From: Chara braunii
Lineage: Eukaryota > Streptophyta > Charophyceae > Charales > Characeae
Direction: 5' to 3'
DNA length: 34,695 nucleotides
NCBI GenBank assembly: GCA_003427395.1
Contig: BFEA01000274.1
Span: 1,053,556 to 1,088,250 of the forward strand
Notes under the pieces: generated by a model
Told to the model about the DNA's origin: nothing
Database searches by the model: none
The model's input: the letters and a program-made list of their open reading frames with translations, nothing else
Made by a program: the position numbers and the translations under genes
Part shown: piece after piece, positions 1 through 10,823 of the stretch
How positions within the stretch are numbered: the first letter of the stretch is position 1
Layout of the letters: each line of letters begins with the position of its first letter

Positions 1-46
<46 letters not shown>
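1..46. repeat. (GA)n microsatellite at window start
   Basis: Uninterrupted GA dinucleotide run that opens the window and forms the left edge of the first copy of the 0.94-kb duplication. Its true length is unknown because the window begins inside it. The second copy has an 80-bp GA run at the equivalent place. Confidence 0.97.
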
Positions 47-47
<1 letters not shown>

Positions 48-944
48 GTGCAGCATGCAGGTTGGGGAAGGGAAGGATAAGCACCAACCTCAGAAAAAAA
101 AGGCAGTGTCCCACTCAAGTACATAAGTTTCTTCTTCTTAAAATTTGAATAGAAAGCATATGGTTTGTATTCAAATACAACACATATGCGTCCTTTCATT
201 CGAGAAAAGTTAACTACCTCTTAAGTTCCAGGCGCTGGGGGGCTATGCTCTATTAGGTTTTTTCTCCCAGGACTACGGCAAATACCGGTTCAATGCCGAT
301 ATCGACTGCTTGACCCCCCAAAAAGCCCCTCAGAGCAATTTTAACACCTTTCCAACGACCAATTTGAGCCAAAGGGAACCACCAATAGAACCAAATGATG
401 AAAATGACGCAAGTGTATTTACGCAACCCTGCAGACTAAGAGCAATTGCCCCACTGCCCGCACAACAAATTCACCACCCTCCAAATGACCAATTTTGACC
501 CGTACGAACGACTGGTAGAAGGAAACGACGAATTGAACGTCTTTCGTTTATGACGGTCTCAACCAAGTGTGAAACCCACAAATGAATCATAGTCCCTTAG
601 ATATAATCTAGAAGAGGACTGTCGCAATAACTTCACAACTCCGTGATAACTCGGTTGTAATCGACGGGGGGGGGGAAAAAAACATATCCATATATAGAGA
701 AAATCTCATCACTACTTGTCTCCATGCCACCGACAAAACAGATATCATCGAGAGTAATGAAAAAAAAATATATATACACATATAAATCTAATCCAGTCGT
801 GCAGAATTGACTCAAACCACATTGGAAAAAATACCATGTCGAAGCGGAAAACAATTTCGATTCAATTTTATATATGATGGGGCGGTCTACCAAAGCTTTC
901 TATTCCATCTTGTTGTCGACTTAGGATAGAGCACGCACACACTC
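1..944. repeat. 0.94-kb direct repeat, copy A
   Basis: After the GA run this segment matches 1471-2370 base for base with scattered substitutions, at an offset of 1424-1426. Shared landmarks are GGTTGGGGAAGGGAAGGATAA (60-80), the GCGCTGGGGGGCTATGC block, a poly-A/G run near 665-680 and the end at GCACGCACACACTC. Over a 189-base sample I count nine differences (about 95% identity). Short open frames lie in both copies (310-498 plus, 633-893 minus), but in the sample six of nine changes alter the amino acid, which fits neutral drift. It may be a tandem-array unit or part of an unclassified mobile element. I see no protein domain, primer-binding site or terminal TG...CA. Confidence 0.9.
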
Positions 945-1388
945 GTCGCCGTACCTTTTTAATCTTTTTGGATGAGATATTGCTTAGCAAACGATTTTTT
1001 ATCAAGTGCATTACTCAAAGTGTTGCATATCTGATAAGGATCTCTATTCGTAGATTGCAACACGTGACTCAACCAATTTCTCACTTTCAAAATTTGCAAA
1101 CATTCTTGCCTGGTTACCATTCGGCCACGAATCCCCGACCCTTGGCCTGACAAATCTTTTTATCTTGTAGTTCCCTTTTGTTTGCTAATTCTAGCACGCT
1201 TCGACAACTCTTCAAGATCGTGAAAAATAATATTTTAACCTTAACCAACATTTGTGCAAAACCTTTGTTTCTTGCGTGCGATTACCGCTCAATACCGAAG
1301 CACGATAGTACCATAATTGAGGCAATCCGGATTCTATGTATTCAGTTGCATTCCCCGTGCCCACGCGGTGGACAATGTGTGTGTGTGT

Positions 1389-1390
<2 letters not shown>
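945..1390. other. Non-duplicated spacer between the direct repeats
   Basis: About 446 bases without a match in the neighbouring copies. It ends in a short (GT)n run (1376-1389) that passes directly into the (GA)n of copy B. No gene is recognisable. If the flanking copies were LTRs, this internal part would be far too short to encode anything, so a non-autonomous element or a simple duplication is more likely. Confidence 0.6.
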
Positions 1391-1475
<85 letters not shown>

Positions 1476-2370
1476 AACATGTAGGTTGGGGAAGGGAAGG
1501 ATAAACGCTAACCTCGGAAAAAAAAAGGCAGTGTCCTACTCAAGTACATAAGTTTCTTCTTCTTAAAATTTGAAAAGAAAACATATGGTTCGTATTCAAA
1601 TACAACACATATGCGTCCTTCCATTCGAGAAAAGTTAACTACCTCTTAAGTTCCAGGCGCTGGGGGGCTATGCTCTATTAGGTTTTTTCTCCCAGGACTA
1701 CGACAAATACCGGTTCGGCACCGATATCCACTGCTTGACCCCTAAAAAAGCCCCTCAGCGCAATTTTAACACCTTTCCAACGACCAATTTGAGCCAAAGG
1801 GAACCACCAGTAGAACCAAATTATGAAAATGACGCAAGTATATTTACGCAACCCTGCAGGCTAAGAGCAATTGCCCCACTGCCCGCACAACAAATTCACC
1901 ACCATCCAAACGACCAATTTTGACCCGTACGAACGAGTGGTAGAAGAAAACGACGAATTGAACGTCGTTCGTTTATGACGGTCTCAACCAAGTGTGAAAC
2001 CCACAAATGAATCCTAGTCCCTTAAATATAATCTAAAAGAGGACTGTCGCAATAACTTCACAACTCAGCGATAACTCGCTTGTAATCGACAGGGGGAAAA
2101 AAAAAAAACATATCCATATAGAGAGAAAATCTCATCACTACTTGTTTCGATGCCACCGACAAAACAGATATCATCGAGAGTACTGGAAAAAAAATATATA
2201 TACACATTTATATATAATCCAGTCGTGCAGAATTGACTTAAACCACATTGGGAAAAATACCATGTCGAAGCGGAAAACGATTTCGATTCGATTTTATACA
2301 TGATGGGGCGGTCTACCAAAGCCATCTATTCCATCTTACTGTCGACTTAGGATAGAGCACGCACACACTC
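1391..2370. repeat. 0.94-kb direct repeat, copy B, with 80-bp (GA)n
   Basis: Second copy of the duplication. It begins with a pure GA run (1391-1470) and follows copy A to GCACGCACACACTC at 2357-2370, after which the flanks differ. Ten bases further on lies a TATA-like GATATAAAAAGG (about 2380-2391) that has no counterpart after copy A. Confidence 0.9.
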
Positions 2371-5300
2371 AACACTGGGGATATAAAAAGGTACGTTCGC
2401 GGTGGGTTTCTCATTGTTCCGAGGTCCATCCTCAACTCTCTTCCTGGTGAAAAGACATTGGTCGAGTTGTAGATCATGCACCCAATGCGGTCTAACGCAT
2501 TTCCTCACCATTCGTCCCTTGCCACATGTCTCTCAATAACAACCCTACTTGGAAATAAAACGATAATCACAAATGTCGTACTCATCTTGATAGGCGCAAA
2601 AAAAAATCGCCTTAGCACGAGTTCCTAGACCTAATGTATGTTAAAACATACAAGCCAACGACCATCTGACTAAGTTGTCGTTTTGATTATCTATTTAGGT
2701 CATAGCTTTCTCACGAGGTACTGCCAGGTTTTTCTATTCATCCCCTTTTCTAGGCTCATGCTTCTTATGTCATGAACTTTCCACGATGGTGGTGCCTACT
2801 CACGCCCATTTCAGCTAGTAATTTCACGAACTGGGCTTCTTATGATGCTTGTTCCCCATCTGTCAATAACGCCTAAGTCGAACAGTTTTGGGGTTTACTA
2901 AAGTAGTTTTTTTTTACATCAAGACTTAGGGAGGGGGTGGCTAAGACACATCCTCAACTCTCTATGAGGTAGGTTGATGTACTCCTCTCCCTCGCCTAAG
3001 CACAAAGCCCGGATCTCAGAGTTCGGGCCAACACCACCGAAACGACATAGTAACCCCCCCGATATTCATGTCTATGTGAGTGAACTCACACCCCGAGCTG
3101 TTAATGGTGTCGGCTCCTAAAGCAACTATCCCTTGGCTCAGGCCCTTCCTAGAGTGCGGGAGCGCACAAACTATGGGTGACCCCGCCTGTTATCTTTCTC
3201 TCTCACCAAAGGAGACTTATACGAAGTAGGTCTAAGGTGAAGCGAGGAAAGGGGTATCATTTAAACAGGATATAGGTCAGGATGGGTCATTCGGGATAGA
3301 ATGAGTCACCTTGGAAAAATACTAAATTAGTAAATTCAATTGGTCGTCCTTTTTTTTTTTTTTATGAGTTCTTTTTTTCGGCATCCGTTTAATTTTTCCA
3401 CTTCAAGACACAAGTCTTTTTGAGATGCAGGGAGGCGAAAGGTTAGAAAAAACACTATCTGTTTTATCATTCTGATAAGCACAATCAATCTTCATTTTTG
3501 CATTCATTCTTTTACCTACCCGCAGATCAAGCAAAAGACAAGTCCAAAAAGATCCAACATAGCCTCAAACCGAAGTTATACCTCACCCTTTTTCACATGC
3601 ATGACCTTTGCAACTCTACTCTACCATTTTCCTCTGAACATTCAAGACAAAAAGGTCAAGCAAGGTGTGGGTATACACAAGCGTGAAGGAGAGTTTGAGT
3701 CGTACACTGACCTTGAGCGAAGTTAAGACCGACGCACTCAAGAAAGCCGAGTAAAATTTCAATTAGGATCGAGAATAACCAATGTCGGAATCCAAAATGT
3801 ATGACCCAGAACTTCATAAGTCGTGTTTTTTTCAACGAGCGTCGATCTGCGTCCCACGTGGAGTGGTTCTAAGTATGAGAGCAACAAACCTCTTGCGCCC
3901 CAAATCACAAACCCCAATTTGCTCTCAAATGGTTCCAAAAATGGTCCCAGGTGGTCCCACTCTATCGCCCGCAGCACTGGATGACTCAAAAAATGCCAAA
4001 CTACTCGCACTGCATGCCTCAAAAAAATAAAGGTGACCTCCAACGCAAAACCACAGGTGCCTCGAGCCCCAACGACTACTCCGCCACGTGTGCCCACTTC
4101 CAAGTTGCGCAACTAGTTCGCGCACCCAAGTTGTGTGGTCTCACACACTGCGCTGCGCGGTTCCAAAGTGAACCAAATGCACTGCAAGGTGGTACCAATA
4201 GTCACGCCCTCTTTAAATGTCAATGACGGACACAAAATCACCATAAAAAAATAAAAAAATTTGTGTGGTTTTACAAAACCGCTCAACCGGGTCCGAAACG
4301 TGCACCAACACTTATACCACTTTCAGAGCTAGAATGTTCCATCGTCACCACACACCTAAGAAAAATAAAAATAAAGGCGGGACTAACGCTCGCCACGTTC
4401 TCGAGCGCATTGGTCTGGCACCGCACAAGGCAGCGCGAGACCCTCCCGACCGCTTGACGTAGGAGTTGGTCTTAATCCTCGTCACAAATACACATGGAGC
4501 TTCTGCAAGTCGCTCTAGCCGAGTGCGCTAGCCATACCTCTCGCAAGCCCCTACGGCAGGATAGGGCCTACGCAAGGCATGACTTACCTCCACCTTACGG
4601 GAGTTGCCACCTCCCTTCAATGGGTGCATCCCCGCTGAGCTACCAGTCCACAGTACGAAAGCTGATCAGCTGCAATCGTAGAGGTGGACCAGCCGATGGC
4701 GTTTCTCGTTCGCTTTAGCATAGGGGGTACTCGTGGTTTTACGCCTCTATCGGACCCGTACACGAACCGACGTCTTGGGAGGCTGAGGTCCCAAGCGCGG
4801 CTCGTCGTCGGTCGACTAGGACGCATCTCACACACCACGTGAACACCACTCTAAAGAACATAAAAATAAAAACACACACACGTATACATACATATACAGA
4901 ACGACACAGAACAAACAACGAGACAATACTCCTAGTCCGTTAGTAGTCATCCCATAACTCTTCGGTGCGGAAATCAGATAGGCGTCGCATGCGAGACTTA
5001 GTATAAAACCGCGCAGATGCAGGGCTAACTTATATCGACTAGGAATGCATGAATACGCAAGCAGTCGCAATGATGGCGTACTGTATAGTGCCCATATTGA
5101 AGCGGTCCCTCGTGGATCCGAGTACCGCTTATGATACTAAAGTGTCAAACTCGAAGTATCGTGAGGGTCTATCCCTTCACGGTATTGCACAATTGAAGGA
5201 ATAGTCGTGCGGCCTTCGCGGCACCTCCGACCCTTAGACTGAATGTCTCGGCAGGCAGGGCAAATGGGCTCTGCGCTGGGGGTGATCCCTTCAATGCAGA

Positions 5301-6119
5301 GTCTAGGACCTGGGATGTACTGGACAATGACCTCGAATCCATGCCCAAGACCAACGTCCGACTAAGAAATTTTTAAGAAGCATACAACAAATATAGGGGT
5401 TTTCTTTCCTATCTCGGTCTCAACCCCAATTAAACCCCTAAGTGTATGCCCCTCAGGCCATGCGAATACCCAATATAGGTACATACATTTAAAGGGGGGA
5501 ATAAGTATGTGACGATCACTTCTCACAATCACAGTGAGACTCATCACAACCATATATATGTGTGTGATCGCAGACAGTCAAATCCAAAATCTGAATTACA
5601 GAACATACCTTTCAATCATATCAAAAAGTCAACCAAAAGTCCACGCACTATACGGAATCAACTTCAATCAATCTCTATACTCATACCCCTTACTTTAGCC
5701 ATGCAAGCCCTAACCTTTGTCCAACCTTCCATAATGAAATACTCAGTTCCTTTGTTAAATGGTCATTCAATAAAAGTTCGGGTGAAAACCTTAATAAAAC
5801 AATAAAAAATCACCAGGGCTAAAGCCTTTTAGGTTGAGTATTGAGGATGAATTGGAGTTGAGTCGTTGACCGACGAATCGGTAACCGATCTGTTATCAAC
5901 GATAACAGAGGATGACCCTCATGCGATCAAGCTGAATCTAGTCCAAATACTGAATCAAATGATCAAGAGGACCTGTAACATAAAACATGTCAATCCCCAA
6001 GCTAAATCTATAAGTCTGTGGAGAATAATCTTCATATTACAATCTCACTCAAGGTTCTCGTGCAAACTAAGTCTAAGCCTACCTCTAAACTAGTGCCCAA
6101 AGAAAGGTAGACCCTGACA
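2371..6119. other. Long stretch with no recognisable gene
   Basis: All open frames are short (under about 120 codons), overlap on both strands and match no family I know. Visible items are a TATA-like motif near 2380, a poly-T run near 3348-3363, and A/T-rich simple stretches near 4245-4260. The part at 4380-4830 is GC-richer and its minus strand contains a tRNA box-A-like string near 4630-4650, without the rest of a tRNA. Sequence from about 5500 onward becomes AT-rich. It is probably decayed mobile-element or intergenic DNA, by inference only. Confidence 0.5.
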
Positions 6120-6740
6120 AAATCTCCTTTATACAGAGTGGATTGTCGGAATCGCCACCTATCAAAATATAATCTAATTAATTTTAACTAAGAAAATTTC
6201 GGCAGCGCTTTTCGAATGAAAAGTGTCTTTCCATAATTTATAATAACTCAAATACGAAAACAAAATTCAAACTCTAATTCTGAAAAGCCAAATTTTACCT
6301 AACTCCCTGAATTAGTAAAAATTTGGGCAGCATCTCCTTTAGAAAGGTAAACTTATCAGATTTATACTAAGTCGGATAAAAACTCAAAAGTTAGACTTGA
6401 GTTCGACTTTAAGATAAAATTTAACTTACTCCTTAGATTTGTAGAAATTTTAGTAGCGCTTCCCGTAGAGAAAGTGCTATTCCAAGATTTATACAAAGCT
6501 AAGTTCATAATCTAAAAAATGACTTTGACTTCTTAATGTCCAATTTTGTCTAACTCCCCGAATTATCAAAAATTTGGGCAGCACTCTCTTTAGAAAAAGA
6601 GACTTTCTAATTTTTTACTAAACCAAAAAGTAAAAAAAACAGGCCCTTGAAAAAGAACAAAATTTGACTAACTCTTTGGTTTTGTAGAATTTCGGCAGCG
6701 CTTCCCGTAGAGAAAGTGACTTACCAAGATTTATATAAGA
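6120..6740. repeat. Degenerate ~125-bp tandem repeat, five units, A-B-A-B-A
   Basis: A GGCAGC-type block preceded by (A)AATTT(C/G)G recurs with its anchor at about 6201, 6326, 6452, 6577 and 6694, that is at intervals of 125, 126, 125 and 117. Units 1, 3 and 5 share a form with GCGCTT(C)CCGTAGAGAAAGTG-like sequence followed by CCA(A)GATTTATA. Units 2 and 4 share GGGCAGCA(T/C)CTC(C/T)TTTAGAAA and are preceded by TAACTCCC(T/C)GAATTA. The alternation implies a two-unit (about 250-bp) higher-order repeat. A related string (ATTCCGACAGCACCTCCCCT) also occurs singly near 11546. No coding capacity is evident. Confidence 0.8.
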
Positions 6741-7029
6741 CAAAATATAATAAATGATCCCAGAAAATGCAGAAATCGACCTAAGTAAAAATAAACTTAG
6801 CTTAGAAAATGCAGAAATTGAAACTAACTTCTATGACTCTAACACGTGGCGAACAACTAAAGCAACTATTTATCAAACTGAAACTCAGACTAAGTAGTAG
6901 CCTTACTCAGTCACATGCAGGTCAAAACCACAAAGGTAACTACTCTCACCAACCCGAAAGCCAACCTTATTAAACAATAGCTTATGATCTTTCAATGATT
7001 TATCCCTTTATACACAGCTTACATAAGGC
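6741..7029. other. AT-rich spacer between two repeat arrays
   Basis: The string AGAAAATGCAGAAAT occurs twice, near 6763 and 6805. Nothing else is recognisable. Confidence 0.5.
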
Positions 7030-7760
7030 ATAAAGCTAGACCACCCAATCTTATGCGAACCTGTCTAGCTTAGTCATAAAATATACACAAACAAAGGGCA
7101 CTACAATTTTTCTCTTCTTTGGCCGCATGACTAGGTTAGCCAACATAGTTGCCCTGGACCATTTAAGTATCCAAGTTATATATATTTGTCTGCACGTTGT
7201 CTTTTAAGGCAAAATATGACTGAACCGGTCATCTTAGATCAAGATTCCGCCTGTCTTTTCTTACTACAATTTGTATTATTAATTAATACACTCTTCAGTT
7301 GGTGATAAGTTATATTCTGATCATCCAATCTTATGGAAAAATGTCTGACTAGCCTGTTCATAAGTAAAAAATATAATATATAAACAAATTTAGCCTTTTT
7401 GTTTCAGCATGCACGTGGCTCCAGACCAGACCACCCAATCTTATGGGAACCTGTCCAGTCCTTTGCCTGAATTTCCTCTTTCAAAATAAAGTAGGAGAGA
7501 GTCAGGGTCATCCAATCTTATGGAACATGCCCAACTGTCCTTCAGAACTAAATAAACATTAGAAAAACCCAAAGAAACAAGGCAACATCCAATCTTATGA
7601 AAAAATGTTTGGTCCCTGAAAGTCAAACACATGCAGCCCTCACAAGTCAAAGCAACGAGACCACCCAATCTTATGGGAACCTGTCTGGTCCTTAAGGCAA
7701 TCAAAGATAAACATAGCATTGGACCCTCCAATCTTATGGAGACTCTCCCAGCCTTTGGTT
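7030..7760. repeat. Seven-copy CCAATCTTATG hairpin-like motif array
   Basis: The 11-base core CCAATCTTATG occurs exactly at 7045, 7325, 7435, 7512, 7589, 7665 and 7728 (start positions). The last five are spaced 77, 77, 76 and 63 bp. Core ends CCA and TGG can pair across an ATCTTA loop (TGC in copy 1 and TGA in copy 5 weaken this). Outside the core the flanks are complementary in several copies although their sequences differ: AAGCTAGAC/GTCTAGCTT in copy 1, GGG(T)CAT/ATGCCC in copy 4, AACAT/ATGTT in copy 5, GACCA/TGGTC in copy 6 and CTCCA/TGGAG in copy 7. The spacers between cores are poorly conserved. It could be an old minisatellite with a protected core, or structured elements. No family is recognised. 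Confidence 0.85.
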
Positions 7761-9925
7761 GACCCAGTCAAACATGCAATACTGTCTCCCTCTCATCCTT
7801 CCCCCAAATGCAACCCCACAATCTGCTTTCAATCAAACCAACAAAACTGAAACTGCAGCTTGCACAATCATTCCTTTAATTAAATTTGGTTTGTCCGGAA
7901 AGTCAAACTAAAAGCCAAAGTAGGGATGCAGGCAATATACACAGTCAAAATATAACAAGGAATATAGATAATGAGTTATAGTTGGGTTTATAGAAGGAAA
8001 GCAATGGTTACCTCTCAGTTCCCTGCCTCCATAACTCCTCCTGAGTTCCGACAGAGCTCCTGCAATCGATGGTTGACTCCCCACAAAGTCTTGTTGCGGT
8101 CCTACAGGTTGCAATCCCGCCTGCCGCCTTCCTCTCGTAACAGGACTAGACTTAGAGTAAGAAAGACAGAATGAGGGGTTTGAGACTCTCGAGATACACG
8201 AGGAGGACAGACTCAACTCTTAGGAGAGGCCCTTGTTATCTTCCAGCGCCTGATGGCCCCGCAATGATGGTCAAACTACGCACAGCATGGTCGAACTAGA
8301 GTCCAACTATTAGCTCTAGACCTCCCCGATGACCCTTTGGATCTCAGCAAAGGCCTCTCTCCAACAAATTCAGCCCCCCTTTTCAACGTTTGTGATCCGA
8401 AATTTCTCCCCCCCCACCGCTCGAGACACGAGCCATGGACTAATAACACGATGGCAACGTGAACTTGCTGGTCATGCAGCGGGCGAATCGTGCACAGACA
8501 CCGGCGAGGTAGTCCTTACTAGGCTTCGATTAACCCCTCCCCTTTCCTGCCGGACTCACGTTATTTCACTCAGCAGGATGAGTTGCGCACAAGTGTGCTT
8601 GCAACCTCGCTGCTCCGCTCTTTGCCATTCCAACTGATGTGATGGGCAGTACCTCACTTACAGGTAAGTATGCAGGCCCTGCAGCTTGCTCCCAGCTATG
8701 GCGTTTCCACAAGATGAGTCGCGCACCTACCAGTGATAAGTCTCCAACTTTCGTGGCTTGCTACTCTGGTTTAGTCGGATCAACACGCACCAGCCTATAG
8801 CTAATGCTTCATGCCCCGTGGCTGACCTCTCTTCACTGCCGCGGATGAAATAAGCAACACACGGACTAATCAGGTAGTTTGTACCCTTGCGCCGACTTGC
8901 TGCTCCAACAGGTAGATCTCCGGGTTCCGTAGTTCGCTCCTTGATCGATGGGATAAGCAATACCGCAGTGAATCTTCCTCTAGAACTCGGAAGTACACTC
9001 CACCCATTGCCACAATATGACGTACGACCTCAATCGGTCAGGTAAGCTAGACTCTCCGTTTTCTGTCTCTTGACGCTCCCTCCTCTCTCTCTCACCCACT
9101 TGCTTCCGCTGCAGAAGGTCGTGCTGCGCCGTGTACTTATCTTTCTCCTTCTAGCACGTCAACGGACCTAGTCGCCCATACGGCTAGGTTCATTCGGAGT
9201 CACGATAGTGGAGTCTTTAAACAAGGGAAGACCTCGGTCAGTGATTATGACAGCGTGGAGGACAGACACGACCATACTGATGAACGCAAAACCAGCACCA
9301 ATCACTTATCTCGATCACTAGGATAATGACAAACCCACGATATTGGCGATAGAAACGAGTTCAGGTAAGCACAGTGCGCATGACGAATGGGAGGAAGTCC
9401 GCAATCATGAGCACGATTTCGACAACACGATCTCTAGGCGACAGTAACAGAAACTACGATAGTAAATCCTGTTTTACGCTAACGACCATACTTCACTGCG
9501 TATCAGGATGTGAAGAATGAGAATGGATCTTCCGCTAACTTGAATCCCCTTTTTCCACATGCAGCGTAACCCCTACTCCTTGCAGTTAGCTACCTACTAT
9601 CGTACTAACTAAAGTAACATCGCCTTGGAGTTTGTATCACCTCAAAACCCCTACCCATTATTTCCTTCTGCTCGATCCTATCACGATCCGAGAGGAAATA
9701 CTTATTCTTCGCCTCTACCATATCCTCTCTCGTGCAACCTCTTCCTCAACTAACTTCCTATCTACTAATCCTCTACAAAAATTGACCTTAGATTCGAGGC
9801 CGCCCCTGCCCAAACCCTCGGATTCGGCTCTTAGTTTGTCGAAATTCGTTGAGGATTAGGGGCGCTAGGCACCTTCCACCCCCGCCATAGCCACTCCCCT
9901 GTCGCTACATTCCTCCCTGCTGTGC
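7761..9925. other. Gene-poor stretch, mixed composition
   Basis: Only short overlapping frames (102 codons or fewer) on both strands. No domain is recognised. Composition changes from AT-rich before 8000 to more GC-balanced after it. Some phrases such as GATGAGT(T/C)GCGCAC recur (8577 and 8713), hinting at weak internal repetition. Confidence 0.45.
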
Positions 9926-10566
9926 ATGCACCTGGCGTCAGATCCCATCTCGATTCGACCTCTTTATTCGCTGCTTTTGCTGCCTCCATATCCTTACTCC
10001 TTTCAGTCGGTCTCTCTTCCAAAACTTAGCGCATGCCCCCCTTCCTCCTCTTGCATTCGCGCCCGTCGTTTCCCTCTCGCCTATCTGACGGTACTTAGCG
10101 CAGTGGTCCGCCCGACAACTCCAACCGTTTCTGAAAGAAGCTTCGAAAGAAGAAATCGGTTAGTAGCTGATTTGGTCAGCCCCCCGTCATTAAATCCAAG
10201 GTCGACGGCCGCCGACTACACACAAACACCGAACTTCTTTCCAGTCGCTCGGCTTGAAACAGCGGCTGACCACCTCGGGTTCCAAATGGTCAGCCCTCTA
10301 CATACCCTGCCGATTGCTGAGCTAAAGGCACAACTTTACTATGGGGCTTACGCATGGGCCCAGGAGAGCCGGCCCCTGTGCGGGTCTCTGAGGTAGTAGC
10401 AAATATTCAAATGAAGACCTCAAAGCCTAGAGTGGGCACATGCTCTATATGCCTGTGGCCTCTACCATTGTGCTCGGCTGTTCCGTCCAGGCACGGTTCA
10501 CTGCTTCTTGGTTCCCAATGGGCATTATGCTCACAGTCAAACCTCCCACAGCAGAGTCGCGACTGA
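9926..10566 (+). pseudogene. Degenerate ORF with a SAP-like segment across a frameshift
   Basis: An open frame of 156 codons (9926-10396) ends in LPIAELKAQLYY followed by an unrelated tail. The overlapping +1 frame supplies GLRMGPGEPAPVRVSEVVA from about 10346. Read across a single frameshift near 10345, the pattern Leu-x2-ALA/GLU-LEU-LYS-x2-LEU then Gly-Leu-x3-Gly resembles the helix-turn-helix of SAP DNA-binding domains, which occur in chromatin proteins and in some transposable elements. The Ser/Pro-rich upstream part is not recognisable. No neighbour supports a function. Alternatively this is chance; confidence is low. Confidence 0.25.
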
Positions 10567-10800
10567 CAATCAGCACCCACGGATGGCCAACGCCACCTAG
10601 TTTCTCCTGGCTTATGAGCTAAGTCCCTACCGGTCGTGCACATGTTGACTCCGCGGTCCACTCCTCCCGTGTTCCATAGAAGTATCAACTGAGTTAGGCC
10701 CGCTGACTCCTTCCCGACCCTCGGAACTGATACCAGCCCTGCTCCTAAAGCGGGGCTTTTTAACTTCATAAAATTAAACAAAAATAAAAACAATAAAAAT

Positions 10801-10823
10801 GGTTCCGACAAGCTATCGGAACC
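10801..10823. repeat. Perfect 8-bp inverted repeat (hairpin)
   Basis: GGTTCCGA (10801-10808) and TCGGAACC (10816-10823) flank a seven-base loop. It lies just after an A-rich tract. No transcript is evident beside it, so calling it a terminator would be unsupported. Confidence 0.6.

Noticed and set aside
310-498. 62-codon frame conserved in both copies of the 0.94-kb duplication (also 1735-1923), and an 86-codon minus frame in both
   Set aside because: The copies are about 95% identical, so frames persist by recency. In the 189-base sample six of nine differences change the amino acid, which gives no sign of selection. Start codons are not convincing.
1178-1551. Open frames of alternating Arg-Glu
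   Set aside because: They are translations of the (GA)n microsatellite.
1-2370. Reading the duplicated 0.94-kb segments as a classic LTR pair
   Set aside because: The interval between them is only about 0.45 kb and non-coding, no primer-binding site or polypurine tract was seen, and the ends lie in a microsatellite instead of TG...CA.
4590-4700. Minus-strand string GGTAGCTCAGCGGGGATGC resembling tRNA box A
   Set aside because: No box B (GGTTCGANTCC-like) follows at the right distance and no cloverleaf can be drawn. It may be a tRNA-derived relic, but not a tRNA gene.
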